This document shows, piece after piece, positions 33,670-43,029 of a DNA stretch of 64,000 bases. The position numbers and the translations under genes are program-made. The DNA lies in assembly GCF_013456555.2 (NCBI RefSeq), contig NZ_CP059154.1:2976001-3040000 (forward strand). The letters run 5' to 3'. The DNA comes from Natrinema zhouii. GTDB lineage: Archaea; Halobacteriota; Halobacteria; Halobacteriales; Natrialbaceae. Numbering within the stretch: position 1 is the first letter of the stretch; every line of letters starts with the position of its first letter. The notes under the pieces are model-generated. The model did no database searches and was not told the DNA's origin. It was given only the letters and a program-made list of their open reading frames with translations.

Positions 33670-34290
33670 CTACTCAGTGTCGGGTCCCTCGGCGACCCGG
33701 GCCTCGCTCGTCACGGCGTCGACGTGGACGTGGACCGGTCCCGCGTCGGTCTCGAGGGGCACGATCCAGGAAGCGCTGGTTCGGTGTGGGTCCTCCAGCA
33801 CGTTGACGCCGTCGTACCCCTCCTGTTCGGCGGTCTTCCGGGCGATTCGTGCGGCCTCGTCGGCGTCCTCGATTCGAATCTCGTCGTTCAGCCGGACGGT
33901 GACGACCGGAACGTCGGCCATCCGGACGATCCGTTCGGTGACGCTGCCGACCAGCACTCGATCGAGTCCGGTCCGTCCCTGCGTTCCCATGACGATCATG
34001 TCGATATCGTGATCGTCGGCGTACGCGAGGATCGTCTCGTGGGGGACGCCCTGCTCGACCGCCGTCACGACGTCGACACCCTCCCGCGTCGCTTCGGCCT
34101 CGATACGCTCGACGGCCCGCTCCGCGGCGGGGATCGCTTCGTCGGTCTGGAGCGTTCCGAGTGGACCCTCGGGAACGACCGACAGCGCGTGGATCGTTGC
34201 GTCGAATCGCTTCGCGATCGCCAGTCCGTGCGTGAGCGATCGACGGGTTCCGTCGCTCCCGTCAGTCGGAACGAGGATATCCTGATACAT
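33670..34290 (-). CDS. Universal stress protein (UspA fold) with C-terminal extension
   Basis: A 206-residue protein starting MYQDILVPTDGSDGTRRSLT. The UspA domain covers about 1-140 and carries the ATP-binding motif MGTQGRTGLDRVLVGSVTE (GxxGx9GS). A 60-residue C-terminal extension (EDADEAARIARKTAEQEG, then a beta-rich end) is not part of the normal domain. In-frame upstream codons were dropped because the conserved start MYQDILVPTDGS is clear. It probably binds ATP and acts in stress adaptation. Confidence 0.88.
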   Translation of the reverse strand: MYQDILVPTDGSDGTRRSLTHGLAIAKRFDATIHALSVVPEGPLGTLQTDEAIPAAERAVERIEAEATREGVDVVTAVEQGVPHETILAYADDHDIDMIVMGTQGRTGLDRVLVGSVTERIVRMADVPVVTVRLNDEIRIEDADEAARIARKTAEQEGYDGVNVLEDPHRTSASWIVPLETDAGPVHVHVDAVTSEARVAEGPDTE

Positions 34291-34423
34291 CGATACCGCG
34301 AGACTAGGCAACGCGACCGTAAATACCCTCGAGTCCATCTCCGTTCATCACAATAGCGTTCTCGTGACGATAGAAGATCAACTCAACGACACTATTATAT
34401 ATTCGTGCAGAGTGGTCGGAAAT

Positions 34424-35248
34424 ATGTTCGATAGATTTCGACGCGGGCTGGCGGTCATCGACGCCAGCCTCGATGTGTTCCGGGAGCGGCCCCGGCTCGC
34501 GGTCCTTCCGCTGTTGAGTCTCGCGGTCATCGGAAGTGCGTATACAGTCGGCGCTGTCGCGGGACTCCATTACGGACTCGTCGATGCGGTGTTCACGAAC
34601 CGGCTCGTCAAGTACGGCGTCATCTTTGCCGGACTCGCCATCTCCTCGAGCGTCGGCATCTTCTTCAACGCCGCGGTGGTCCACTGTGCCACCCGACAGT
34701 TCGCCGGCGAGGAGCCGACCGTCCGTGACGGGTTGGCCGCCGCGTGGGCGGTCCGCGGTCGGATCGCGAAGTGGGGTCTGCTGTCCGCGACCGTCGGTAC
34801 CCTCCTCTCCGTCTTGAACGACAACGTTCCTGGTGTCGGGACTCTTACCCGGTCGATCCTCGACCTGACGTGGGGGCTTCTGACGTTTTTCGTCGTCCCG
34901 GTGATCGTCACTGACCGGACCGATGCGCTCCGGTCGGATCTGCGACGGAGCGGGGACGCCTTCGCACGAACGTGGGGCGAGAGCGTGACCGTGACGTTCG
35001 GGATCGGACTGGCGCTACTCCCGGTCGCGCTCATCGGTGTCTGCCTCCTCGCCGTCGCGTACCTGTCTGCGACGGGCATTGCCGCATATCTCATGGGCGC
35101 GATCGGTGGACTGCTTCTCGTCGCCGCGATCGCCGTCACGCAGGTGCTCGGCATGATCGTTCGCGCCGCGCTCTACCGGTACGCAACCACCGGCGAACCG
35201 GTCGGCCCACTCGAGGCCCTCTCCCCGGACGACATCTTCTCGGAGTGA
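34424..35248 (+). CDS. DUF6159-like polytopic membrane protein
   Basis: A 274-residue membrane protein with about six hydrophobic helices. The segment FFNAAVVHCATRQFAGEEPT followed by VRDGLAAAWAVRGRIAKWGL is the pattern I recall for DUF6159, a haloarchaeal family of unknown function. I start it at ATG 34424 (MFDRFRRGLAV) because a TATTATATAT box lies 25-30 bases upstream; an ATG 20 codons earlier exists. It is transcribed away from the stress-protein gene. Confidence 0.75.
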   Translation: MFDRFRRGLAVIDASLDVFRERPRLAVLPLLSLAVIGSAYTVGAVAGLHYGLVDAVFTNRLVKYGVIFAGLAISSSVGIFFNAAVVHCATRQFAGEEPTVRDGLAAAWAVRGRIAKWGLLSATVGTLLSVLNDNVPGVGTLTRSILDLTWGLLTFFVVPVIVTDRTDALRSDLRRSGDAFARTWGESVTVTFGIGLALLPVALIGVCLLAVAYLSATGIAAYLMGAIGGLLLVAAIAVTQVLGMIVRAALYRYATTGEPVGPLEALSPDDIFSE

Positions 35249-35523
35249 CCGGCGGCGCCTCGTCAGGCCGTGTGTGAATGCCCGCTAGGGCCTCCTTCGT
35301 TCCCATCCGTTGCCACGGAGATTCCTTATGAAGGATACCGAATACGAGGAGGACAGACGTATGCGGCCTCGAGTCGCCCGTCGTTCGACTCGTCGTCGTT
35401 CTCGAGCGCTTCGTGGTACGATGGGACACCCATCAATAACGTTATTCTTGGAAAGAAACACCGCCGCTCTCTCCGAACGATGTAAATCTTTTTTACGTCA
35501 CACGGAAACGTATCGCACGGACT
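35249..35523. other. Noncoding, promoter of the acyl-CoA ligase gene
   Basis: A pyrimidine/AT-rich stretch (AAATCTTTTTTACG) lies about 30-38 bases before the ligase ATG and may be its promoter. Nothing else is recognised. Confidence 0.4.
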
Positions 35524-37104
35524 ATGACAAATCTTGTCACTAACGTCGCGGCCGCCGTCGAGGCACACGGCGACAACACCGCGATCGGATTTCAGGGGTC
35601 CGACACGAGCTACGAGGAGTTCTGGGGGCAAACGGGTGCGTTCGCGACCGCCCTCGAGGAGCGGGGGCTCGGGGAGGACGACCGCGTCGCGCTCTATCTC
35701 CCGAACGTCCCGCCGTTCCTGATCGCCTTCCACGGGACCCTTCGTGCCGGCGGGGTCGTCGTTCCGATGAACCCGCAGTACAAAGCCCGGGAGATCGGGC
35801 ATCTACTCGACGACAGCGGGGCGAAGGTGGTCGTCGCGCTGGCCGATCTCGTTCCCTTCGTCGACGAGGTACGAGACGAGACGGACGTCGAGCACGTGGT
35901 CAGTATCGGCGGCGACGCCGAGGGTGCGACTCCGTTCGAGGAGTTCCTCGAGCCGGGCGATCCCGAGATCACCGAGCGCGATGACGACGACGATGCGGTC
36001 CAGCCCTACACCTCGGGAACGACCGGCCAGCCGAAGGGCGTCCAGCTCACCCACGGGAACCTCGCATCGAACGCGAACGCAGCGTCGAAGCTCATCCCCG
36101 ATGGAATCCGGCCGGACGACAAAACGCTCGGCGTGTTGCCGCTGTTCCACATCTACGGGATGACCGTCGTGATGAACGCGTCGCTGTTCAACGGCGCGAC
36201 GTACTACCCGATGGCCTCGTGGGACGCACAGGAGGCCGTCTCGCTCATCGAGGACGAGGCGCTGACGATCATGCACGGCGTGCCGGCAATGTACAACGAC
36301 GTCATCAACCAGCCCGACGCCGAGACGTTCGACATGTCGTCGCTGCGGCTCTGTGGCGTCGGCGGCTCCGGCATTCCGGTCGAAGTCCTCCGCCAGTTCG
36401 AGGAGCTCTACGAGCCGAAGATCTACGAGGGGTACGGCCTGACCGAGACCAGCCCGATCACCCACTTCAACAGCCCGATCGAGGGCCGCCGCGTCGGCAG
36501 CATCGGCAAGACCGTCCCCGGCGTCGACTCGAAGGTCGTCACCGAGTCGTTCGACGAGGTTCCGCCGACCGAGGAGGGGCCGGTCGACGAGGAAGACGTC
36601 GAACTGCACGAAATTACGGGCGAAATCGTCGTCGCCGGACCGAACGTCATGAAGGGGTACTACGGCCTGCCCGAGGCGAACGAGGAGGCCTTCACGGAGG
36701 AGGGGGGCCGACGCTGGTTCCACACCGGCGATATCGGCTACCGCGATGAGGACGGCTTCTTCTACGTCGTCGACCGCGAGAAGCACATGATCGTCACCGG
36801 CGGCTACAACGTCTACCCGCGGGAAGTCGAAGAGCTGCTCTTCGAACACCCCGACGTGGCCGACGCGGCCGTGGCCGGCATCCCCGACGAACGCCGCGGG
36901 GAGACCATCAAGGCCTTCATCGTCCGCACGCCCGACGGCGACGTCACCGAAGAAGAGATCAAAGAGTACTGCCTGACCAACCTCGCGGAGTACAAACACC
37001 CCCGCGAGGTCGAGTTCGTGCAGGAGCTGCCGCGAACGACCACCGGCAAGGTCCAGAAGTTCAAGCTCCGCGAACAGAACGGCGGCACAGCGGGCGACGA
37101 ATGA
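35524..37104 (+). CDS. Long-chain fatty acid-CoA ligase (AMP-forming)
   Basis: A 526-residue adenylate-forming enzyme. It has the P-loop-like motif YTSGTTGQPKGVQLTHGN near 161-178, a second core motif YEGYGLTETSP near 301-311, and the hinge and C-terminal domain WFHTGDIGYRDEDGFFYVVDREK followed by GGYNVYPREVEELL and the catalytic lysine region PRTTTGKVQKFKLR. It activates a fatty acid to acyl-CoA with ATP. Its stop codon overlaps the next gene (enoyl-CoA hydratase) in an ATGA, so the two work together in beta-oxidation. Substrate chain length is not evident. Confidence 0.92.
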   Translation: MTNLVTNVAAAVEAHGDNTAIGFQGSDTSYEEFWGQTGAFATALEERGLGEDDRVALYLPNVPPFLIAFHGTLRAGGVVVPMNPQYKAREIGHLLDDSGAKVVVALADLVPFVDEVRDETDVEHVVSIGGDAEGATPFEEFLEPGDPEITERDDDDDAVQPYTSGTTGQPKGVQLTHGNLASNANAASKLIPDGIRPDDKTLGVLPLFHIYGMTVVMNASLFNGATYYPMASWDAQEAVSLIEDEALTIMHGVPAMYNDVINQPDAETFDMSSLRLCGVGGSGIPVEVLRQFEELYEPKIYEGYGLTETSPITHFNSPIEGRRVGSIGKTVPGVDSKVVTESFDEVPPTEEGPVDEEDVELHEITGEIVVAGPNVMKGYYGLPEANEEAFTEEGGRRWFHTGDIGYRDEDGFFYVVDREKHMIVTGGYNVYPREVEELLFEHPDVADAAVAGIPDERRGETIKAFIVRTPDGDVTEEEIKEYCLTNLAEYKHPREVEFVQELPRTTTGKVQKFKLREQNGGTAGDE

Positions 37105-37907
37105 CCCTCGGCGACGCGGTTCACCTCGAGATCGAGGACGACGGCGCCGCGACGATCACGCTCGACCAGCCCGACCGCCGAAACGCCCTCTCGGCGGAGA
37201 TCAGCGCCGGGCTCTCCGAAGCGCTCGACGAAATCGAGGATAGTGACAGTGACGTCCGCTGTGTGGTCCTCAAGGGAGCGGGCGGTTCGTTCTCGGCCGG
37301 CGGCGACATCGAGCGGATGATCGAGGGCATCGAGAACGACGTTCCCGCGGACGACCGAGTGCGCCGGCTCGAGCGCTCGACGAACGAACTGCTGGCGCGA
37401 CTGGTCACATTCCCGATTCCGACGGTCGCGCTCGTCGACGGGCCCGCGGTCGGTGCCGGCGCGAACCTCGCGCTCGCCTGTGACGTGCAACTCGCCAGCG
37501 AGGAGGCGGTCTTCGGCTTCGTCTTCCGGCAGGTCGGACTGAGCGTCGATGCCGGGACGTCCTACCTGCTGCCGCGAGTGGTCGGCGAAAACGTCGCGAA
37601 GGAACTCGTGCTCACGGGCGACCTCGTCGGTGCGGATCGCGCGGAGAAACTCGGCCTCGTTAACCACGTCTACGACAACGACGAGCTAGACGAGCGGGTC
37701 GACGAGTTCGTCGACAAGATCGTTTCCGGCCCACCGGTCGCACTCCGTCACGCCAACCGGCTCGTCGGTGAAGGCCTCGGGAAGTCGCTCGAGCAGGCCC
37801 TGACCGACGAAGCGGTCGCGCAGGGAATCGTCTTCGAGACCGAAGATCACGAGGAGGGCGTCACCGCGTTTCTCGAGGATCGAGATCCCGAATACGAGGG
37901 GGAGTAG
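37101..37907 (+). CDS. Enoyl-CoA hydratase/isomerase
   Basis: A 268-residue crotonase-family enzyme. It has GAGGSFSAGGDIERM near 64-78 (oxyanion hole), VDGPAVGAGANLALACDVQLASE near 112-134, then FGFVFRQVGLSVDAG, where the usual catalytic glutamate is partly altered, so it may act as an isomerase or hydratase with a different residue. It is translationally coupled to the acyl-CoA ligase upstream. It likely acts on an acyl-CoA intermediate in fatty acid breakdown. Length is normal. Confidence 0.85.
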   Translation: MTLGDAVHLEIEDDGAATITLDQPDRRNALSAEISAGLSEALDEIEDSDSDVRCVVLKGAGGSFSAGGDIERMIEGIENDVPADDRVRRLERSTNELLARLVTFPIPTVALVDGPAVGAGANLALACDVQLASEEAVFGFVFRQVGLSVDAGTSYLLPRVVGENVAKELVLTGDLVGADRAEKLGLVNHVYDNDELDERVDEFVDKIVSGPPVALRHANRLVGEGLGKSLEQALTDEAVAQGIVFETEDHEEGVTAFLEDRDPEYEGE

Positions 37908-38101
37908 GGAACCGCTCACCGCTGCTCACCGGTTTCGATGCGTCCCGTTTCGGTTCGATTGGAGCAACCGGTGCTAGCGCCGTCGTGGCGTTACTGCCGT
38001 AGAACGGATGAGGAGGGCCGTAGATAGCTGTGCCCCCTCGAACCGCTCCCGTTTGGCCCGCCGGGAACAACGTTTTCTCTGTCGACCGACGGAGAGTATG
38101 C

Positions 38102-39193
38102 ATGAACACTCGAGAGCCGGAGGCTCTCGTTCCAGCCGCAGTCGACACGCTTCCGATCAATTTCGCGATTCTCGACGACGACGGAACGATCCTACACACG
38201 AACCGCGCGTGGCAGGAGTTCGGCAAGGCGAACGATATCGAACTGCGGCCGGATACGATCGGCACCAACTATCTCGAGATCACCCGCCAGGCGGAGACGG
38301 AGGCCGCACGGACTGCCGCCGCCGGGCTATCAGAGATTCTGACGGGCGACAGAGAACTGTTCGAGTTCGAATATCCGTGCCACTCTCCGGACGAACGGCG
38401 GTGGTTCCTCATGCGAGCAGCGCCGTTCACCGACGGCGATCAGGACTACGTCGCTGTCGCCCATTTCGATATCACCGAGCGCCACGAGTATCAGCGTCGG
38501 TTGGAGGAGTCCAACGAACGACTCCAGCAGTTCGCCTCCGTTGCCTCCCACGACCTCCAGGAGCCGCTGCGGATGGTCACGAGTTATCTCCAGTTGCTCG
38601 AGCAACGGTACGGCGACGAGCTCGACGAGGACGCCGCTGAGTTCATCGACTACGCCGTCGACGGCGCCGAACGGATGTCGGCGATGATCGACGGATTACT
38701 CGAGTACTCCCGCGTCGAAACGCGAGGGAACCCCTTCGATTCGGTCGATCTCGAGGCGGTGCTCGACGACGTGCTCTTGGATCTCGAGTGGCGAATCGCG
38801 GACGCCGACGCCGAACTCACCAGGGAGCCGTTGCCGACCGTCATCGGTGACGCCAGCCAGCTCCGGCAGGTGTTCCAGAACCTGCTTGACAACGCCATCG
38901 AGTACAGCGGCGAGCAGGCACCTCGAGTGACGATTTCCGCCGCTCGCGACGGGGACGAGTGGATCATTTCGGTCACTGACGAGGGTATCGGTATCGATCC
39001 GACGGACGAAGACCGCGTGTTCGAGGTGTTCGAGCGTCTCCACAGTCACGAGGAACACGAGGGGACCGGGATCGGGCTCGCACTCTGTCGGCGCATCGTC
39101 GAGCGCCACGGCGGCGACATCTGGATCGATGCCGACTCCGACGGGACGGCAATTTCGTTCACGCTCCCTGCTGCGCAGAGTCGTGCTGAGTGA
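38102..39193 (+). CDS. PAS-domain sensor histidine kinase
   Basis: A 363-residue protein starting MNTREPEALV. An N-terminal PAS region (about 12-130; FAILDDDGTILHTNRAWQEF) is followed by HisKA with His150 in VASHDLQEPLRMVTSYL and an HATPase domain with NLLDNAIEYSG, DEGIGIDP and GTGIGLALCRRIVERH. The HDLQEPLR version of the H box resembles phytochrome-like kinases. It has no membrane segment. In-frame upstream codons were not used. No regulator gene is adjacent. Confidence 0.88.
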   Translation: MNTREPEALVPAAVDTLPINFAILDDDGTILHTNRAWQEFGKANDIELRPDTIGTNYLEITRQAETEAARTAAAGLSEILTGDRELFEFEYPCHSPDERRWFLMRAAPFTDGDQDYVAVAHFDITERHEYQRRLEESNERLQQFASVASHDLQEPLRMVTSYLQLLEQRYGDELDEDAAEFIDYAVDGAERMSAMIDGLLEYSRVETRGNPFDSVDLEAVLDDVLLDLEWRIADADAELTREPLPTVIGDASQLRQVFQNLLDNAIEYSGEQAPRVTISAARDGDEWIISVTDEGIGIDPTDEDRVFEVFERLHSHEEHEGTGIGLALCRRIVERHGGDIWIDADSDGTAISFTLPAAQSRAE

Positions 39194-39391
39194 CGGATGT
39201 CTACGGATCGCCTCGACTCGGTCACCCGGCCTGCGGTGGCGCGCTGGACCGCGGTGAACTGCGAGGGCCTCACTTCGTTCAGGCCTAGTCGAAAATCTCG
39301 AGGCGAAAAACGGACACCCCCACACCATCGTCTCAGCATATTCGCCCGACGCCGAGCGGAATCGGTTCCCAGTCGGCCACTGACCGGTGGG

Positions 39392-39889
39392 CTATCCGGA
39401 ATCGTCTTCGATCGAGACGAGCGTCGATACCCGCGCGTTCTCCTTGATTCGGAGTCCGCCGTCGGTGACGGACAGCGGCAGCAGCGGCAGGTGATCTCGA
39501 ACCTGCATCGAGGGATGGGAGCCGCCCCGGGCCAACAGCTCGTTGCGCGCCTGCAGCTGTACCGATCCCTCGAGCCCCGTCAGAAACTCGTTGTGCTGGA
39601 TCACGTACTGGCCGCCCTCGAGGTGCCACCAGCCGTACTCGTCGTGGGGATTCTCGAGTTCCGTCGGGACCGGCTCGAGGTCGGCGTCCTCGAGTTCGTC
39701 GCCGCCGAAGTCGATGCGACCGGGGGCGGCGACCTCGTAGACCGCGCCGACGGTCAGGTCGACCCCGTGTTCGTGAACCTGTACCGGCTCGTACACCAGA
39801 TTATCGACGTACTCGGCGAGCGGGTGTTCGGCGGACATGTCGAGCGGGTAGACGGTCCCGAGCACAAAAAGAGTATCCTCACTGCTCAT
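39392..39889 (-). CDS. dCTP deaminase/dUTPase-fold protein
   Basis: A 165-residue protein starting MSSEDTLFVLG. The segment VHEHGVDLTVGAVYEVAAPG resembles the QPNGVDLRLG block of dCTP deaminases. YVIQHNEFL and NELLARGGSHPSMQVRDHLP are like trimer-core segments. The catalytic residues of classical dCTP deaminase or dUTPase are not all clear, so activity is uncertain. It is divergent from the mscS gene, with start codons about 46 bases apart. The upstream open frame is not used. Confidence 0.65.
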   Translation of the reverse strand: MSSEDTLFVLGTVYPLDMSAEHPLAEYVDNLVYEPVQVHEHGVDLTVGAVYEVAAPGRIDFGGDELEDADLEPVPTELENPHDEYGWWHLEGGQYVIQHNEFLTGLEGSVQLQARNELLARGGSHPSMQVRDHLPLLPLSVTDGGLRIKENARVSTLVSIEDDSG

Positions 39890-39935
39890 CAGGGCTCGCG
39901 GTTCCGACAGCGGCCCATAGCGATCGGCAACGCCG

Positions 39936-40943
39936 ATGGCTGACGGGATCAACACAATCGTTTTCACGCGAGCCTGTAAATCCGTTCGAGTGAACAGGTT
40001 CCTCGGGTTCGGCTCGCTGGCAGTTGCGATCGTCGCCACCATCGCTGCAAACGCGGTGCCGGCGCTGGATCTGACGTGGCTCTCAGTCGGGGACGTCGCC
40101 GGCGCGATCATCGCATAGAAGACCCTGCTGGCGGTCGCCGTCGTCGCCGGAACCTACGGACTCTATCAGTTGCTGCGGCATCTGCTGGTTCAGCGCATCG
40201 CGAGCAAACGGCGGGCCCACGACGCGCGAAACGTGCTCCGGTTCGGCCTCGGTGCGGTCACCGTCATCGGCCTGCTCGGTGTCCTCACCGAGCAGTGGCT
40301 GGGCGTGCTCTTCTCGCTGGGCGTCGTCGGGTTCGCGATCACCTTCGCACTGCAACAGCCGCTGTTCTCGCTGATGGGTTGGCTCTATATCATGGTCAAA
40401 CGGCCGTACCAGGTCGGCGACCGCGTTCGGATCGGGGACGCCAAAGGCGACGTGATCGAGGTCGACTTCCTCGTCACGACGCTCTGGGAGATCAACGGCG
40501 AACTCGTCTCCTCGAACCAGCCCTCCGGACGAGTGGTCACCCTTCCCAACAGCACCGTTCTCTCCTCGGAGGTGTACAACTACTCGTGGGACAAGTTTCC
40601 GTACGTCTGGAACGAGATTTCGATCCAGCTCTCCTACGAGACCGACCTCGCGTTCGCCCGACAGGAACTGACCGACGTCGCGGACGACTATCTGGGGGAG
40701 CGCATGGCCCAGAACATCGCTCGCTATCGCGAACTCCTGGAGGAGACGCCGGTCGAACTCGAGGTGCGCGACGGGCCGTCGGTCAACATCGTCCAGCAGG
40801 AGTCATGGGTCGAACTCCGGCTGCGCTATCTCGTCCACCCGCGGCGCGGACAGCGGGCGAAAAACGACCTCTACGAGCGGGTCCTCGAGCGATTCAACGA
40901 GCACCCCGATCGGATCTCGTTCCCGGTGAGCCGGAATCGGTGA
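39936..40943 (+). pseudogene. MscS-family mechanosensitive channel interrupted by in-frame TAG
   Basis: The frame gives a hydrophobic N-terminus (FLGFGSLAVAIVATIAANAV), then a TAG at 40116-40118, and then continues in the same frame with an intact MscS core: LGVLFSLGVVGFAITFALQQ, LYIMVKRPYQVGDRVRIGDA, VVTLPNSTVLSSEVYNYSWD and SWVELRLRYLVHPRRGQRAK, to a normal stop. No frameshift is needed. The missing codon sits between a first transmembrane helix and the next one (KTLLAVAVVAGTYGLYQLLR). It may be a point mutation, a sequencing error or a read-through; internal ATG 40383 is too late to keep the pore. Confidence 0.75.
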
Positions 40944-41024
40944 GCGGGCTCTCACCGGTGTGAGGACGCACCCGTCAGCGACCGATCCGGAACACTCTCC
41001 GTACTCGTTGTCGTACCGCCGACC

Positions 41025-41693
41025 ATGACGGACGTCCTCACCGACGAGATCGCCCGCTTCGTTCGCGCCGTCGGCCCGGACCCCGACGAGACGCTGATCG
41101 AGATGGACGAGTACGCCGCTGCCGAGGGGTTCCCCCACGTCGGCCCCGAGGTCGGCGCGTTCCTCCGATTCGTCGCACGCCTGAGCGACGCCAAACGGAT
41201 CTTCGAGTTCGGATCGGGCTACGGCTACTCGGCGTACTGGTTCGCCGAGGCGCTCCCCGAGGACGGCGAGATCGTCCTCACCGAAGTCGACCAGGACGAA
41301 CTCGAGCTCGCCCGCGAGTACATGGCCGCGGGCGGCTACGGCGGACTCACACACTACGAACTCGGCGACGCGATGGAAACGATCGACCGCTACGACGGCC
41401 CGTTCGACATCGTCCTGATTGACCACCAGAAGGAGCGGTACGCGGACGCGTTCGAGGCCGTCCGCTCGAAGGTTCCGGTCGGCGGCGTCGTCGTCGCGGA
41501 CAACGCGATCACGGCCAGCGTCGTCGAGTTCGACGCGCTCCTCGAGTGGGCCGAGGGCGACGCTCCTGCCGACTGTACCGAACACACACGGGGCGTTATC
41601 GACTACCTCGAGACGGTTCGTGCCGATCCGGCCTTCGAGACGATCGTCGTCCCGCTGGGAGAAGGAATCGCCGTCAGCTACCGGGTCGAGTAA
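41025..41693 (+). CDS. O-methyltransferase (SAM-dependent)
   Basis: A 222-residue class I methyltransferase of the O-methyltransferase family 3 type. Motif I is IFEFGSGYGYSAYWFAEALP (about 60-80), followed by LTEVDQDELELAREYMAAGG and a metal-binding-like VLIDHQKERY and VVVADNAI. It transfers a methyl group from SAM to a catechol-type or other small hydroxyl substrate. It is convergent with, and overlaps by 16 bases, the next minus-strand gene. Confidence 0.87.
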   Translation: MTDVLTDEIARFVRAVGPDPDETLIEMDEYAAAEGFPHVGPEVGAFLRFVARLSDAKRIFEFGSGYGYSAYWFAEALPEDGEIVLTEVDQDELELAREYMAAGGYGGLTHYELGDAMETIDRYDGPFDIVLIDHQKERYADAFEAVRSKVPVGGVVVADNAITASVVEFDALLEWAEGDAPADCTEHTRGVIDYLETVRADPAFETIVVPLGEGIAVSYRVE

Positions 41694-42136
41694 TCGGACG
41701 CGTCGCCGTCGAACACCTGATCGTCGGGGTCCGCTGCCGGAGCCGGGGAGCCGTACTCGCGGAGGCCGAGGAAGATCGTCGATCCGGCGGCGGCGAGCAG
41801 CGTCGCCCACGTGACTGCGGTGAGCGAGACGACCGTCACCGCGGCTGGGCCCGGCGCGACGGAACCCATTGCCTCGAGGCCGACGGCGTGGCCCCCGGCG
41901 ACGCCGAGAAACGAGACCCACAGCCCGAGCGCCGTGTATGCGAGCGTCTGCCGGGAGACGGACTGGGCGTAGCGAGCGGTCCAATAGACGCCGACGACGG
42001 CGAGTCCGGTCGCTCCGAGCGTTAGTGCGAGTCCGTCGACGGCGGCGGTCGCGACGCCGGCGACGGCGAAACAGGCGAGCGAGGCGGCGAGCAGGGATCG
42101 AGCCGATCGAAGTGGTGTCGGGATCACGTCGTGCAC
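41678..42136 (-). CDS. Four-helix membrane protein
   Basis: A 152-residue hydrophobic protein with four transmembrane helices (about 14-33, 37-53, 65-82, 100-125) and an acidic C-terminal tail. It lies tail-to-tail with the O-methyltransferase gene. No family is recognised and no motif is visible. Confidence 0.6.
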   Translation of the reverse strand: MHDVIPTPLRSARSLLAASLACFAVAGVATAAVDGLALTLGATGLAVVGVYWTARYAQSVSRQTLAYTALGLWVSFLGVAGGHAVGLEAMGSVAPGPAAVTVVSLTAVTWATLLAAAGSTIFLGLREYGSPAPAADPDDQVFDGDASDYSTR

Positions 42137-42244
42137 CGCGTTGCCGGGTTGAGTAGGCGGTCGGATATATAGCTGTTGGCTGACTGCAGTCGGCTCGAAG
42201 CGAGCGCTCGAGGAGGTCGGATCGCGTTCCGCTGGAGAAGTCTC

Positions 42245-42437
42245 CTAGATGTTCTCGCCGACGAGTTCCTCTGCTGTGTACCCTAGCAGTTCCGCAGCGC
42301 GGTCGTTGACGTGTGTAAACTGCCACTCGTCGTTGAGCGCGTAGAACGCTCCGAGACGCGCCCGAAGATCTCGCTCAGTTCGGTCTCGAGTTCGTGCTTG
42401 CGGCGCTCGAGGCGGCGTTCCTGTTCTTTGAGCGCCG
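42245..42437 (-). pseudogene. PAS-domain remnant of a signalling protein
   Basis: The minus strand encodes LKEQERRLERRKHELETELS in one frame and then, in another, FYALNDEWQFTHVNDRAAEL followed by LGYTAEELVGENI before a stop. This is the linker and first half of a PAS domain as in haloarchaeal kinases and bacterio-opsin-activator proteins. Both ends are lost and one frameshift (near 42355) is present. Confidence 0.6.
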
Positions 42438-42890
42438 TTACTCCTCGCCGCCGTCGGCGAGGACGCGCTCCTCCGGCGTGGGTCGACCCGGATGAATCCC
42501 GTACCGGGCGAAGCCGTACAGCACCGTCATCGACACCGCACAGCAGACCATCGCGCCGGCGACCGGCTCGAGGAGGAGGCCGGTGACCGGGCCGGCGAAC
42601 GCGTCGCCGACGGCGGCCGCCGACTCGCTGTCGGGAGCGGTCGCCAGCGCGTAGGGGAGGAACGCGGCGAACGCGAGCAGCCACCATCGTTTCGCCGCGC
42701 GTCGGAGCTGTGCCGTACTGTACGCTGTGGTCGTGCTCGTGATGCCGGCGACGCCGAGGGCGATCAAAACGAGCGCGGGAATCGTTCGAAGCGGGGAGCC
42801 AAAGCCGGCATTACCTGCGACGCCGAGGGCGACGATCGCGACGGAGCCGGCGAGGAATAGAACCGAGCGGCTGCGGCCTGTTCGAGGCAT
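42438..42890 (-). CDS. Four-helix membrane protein
   Basis: A 150-residue protein from ATG 42890 (MPRTGRSRSVLFLAG) with four hydrophobic helices and a short acidic tail. Features include a Cys pair (VCCAVS) in the last helix. An in-frame ATG ten codons earlier is possible. It resembles the protein at 41678-42136 in size and layout, with no clear sequence identity. The function is unknown. Confidence 0.6.
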   Translation of the reverse strand: MPRTGRSRSVLFLAGSVAIVALGVAGNAGFGSPLRTIPALVLIALGVAGITSTTTAYSTAQLRRAAKRWWLLAFAAFLPYALATAPDSESAAAVGDAFAGPVTGLLLEPVAGAMVCCAVSMTVLYGFARYGIHPGRPTPEERVLADGGEE

Positions 42891-43029
42891 TCTGTCCTGC
42901 GGTAGTCGCGGATTGTACAAAACTCTCGCGAAGCGACGATCACCTCGATCGAGTGACAGTCCCGTCGGCTGATCGTCTCCGACAACAAAGGACGTATTAC
43001 CGATGCCCGTAACTCGAACGTGAGAACGA

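Noticed and set aside
40116..40118. Amber codon as pyrrolysine or another recoded residue
   Set aside because: MscS channels do not use pyrrolysine and haloarchaea generally lack the pyl genes; a point mutation or error is simpler.
40803..42326. Minus-strand frame of 507 codons across mscS and the methyltransferase
   Set aside because: It overlaps three better-supported genes and has Arg-rich noncoding composition.
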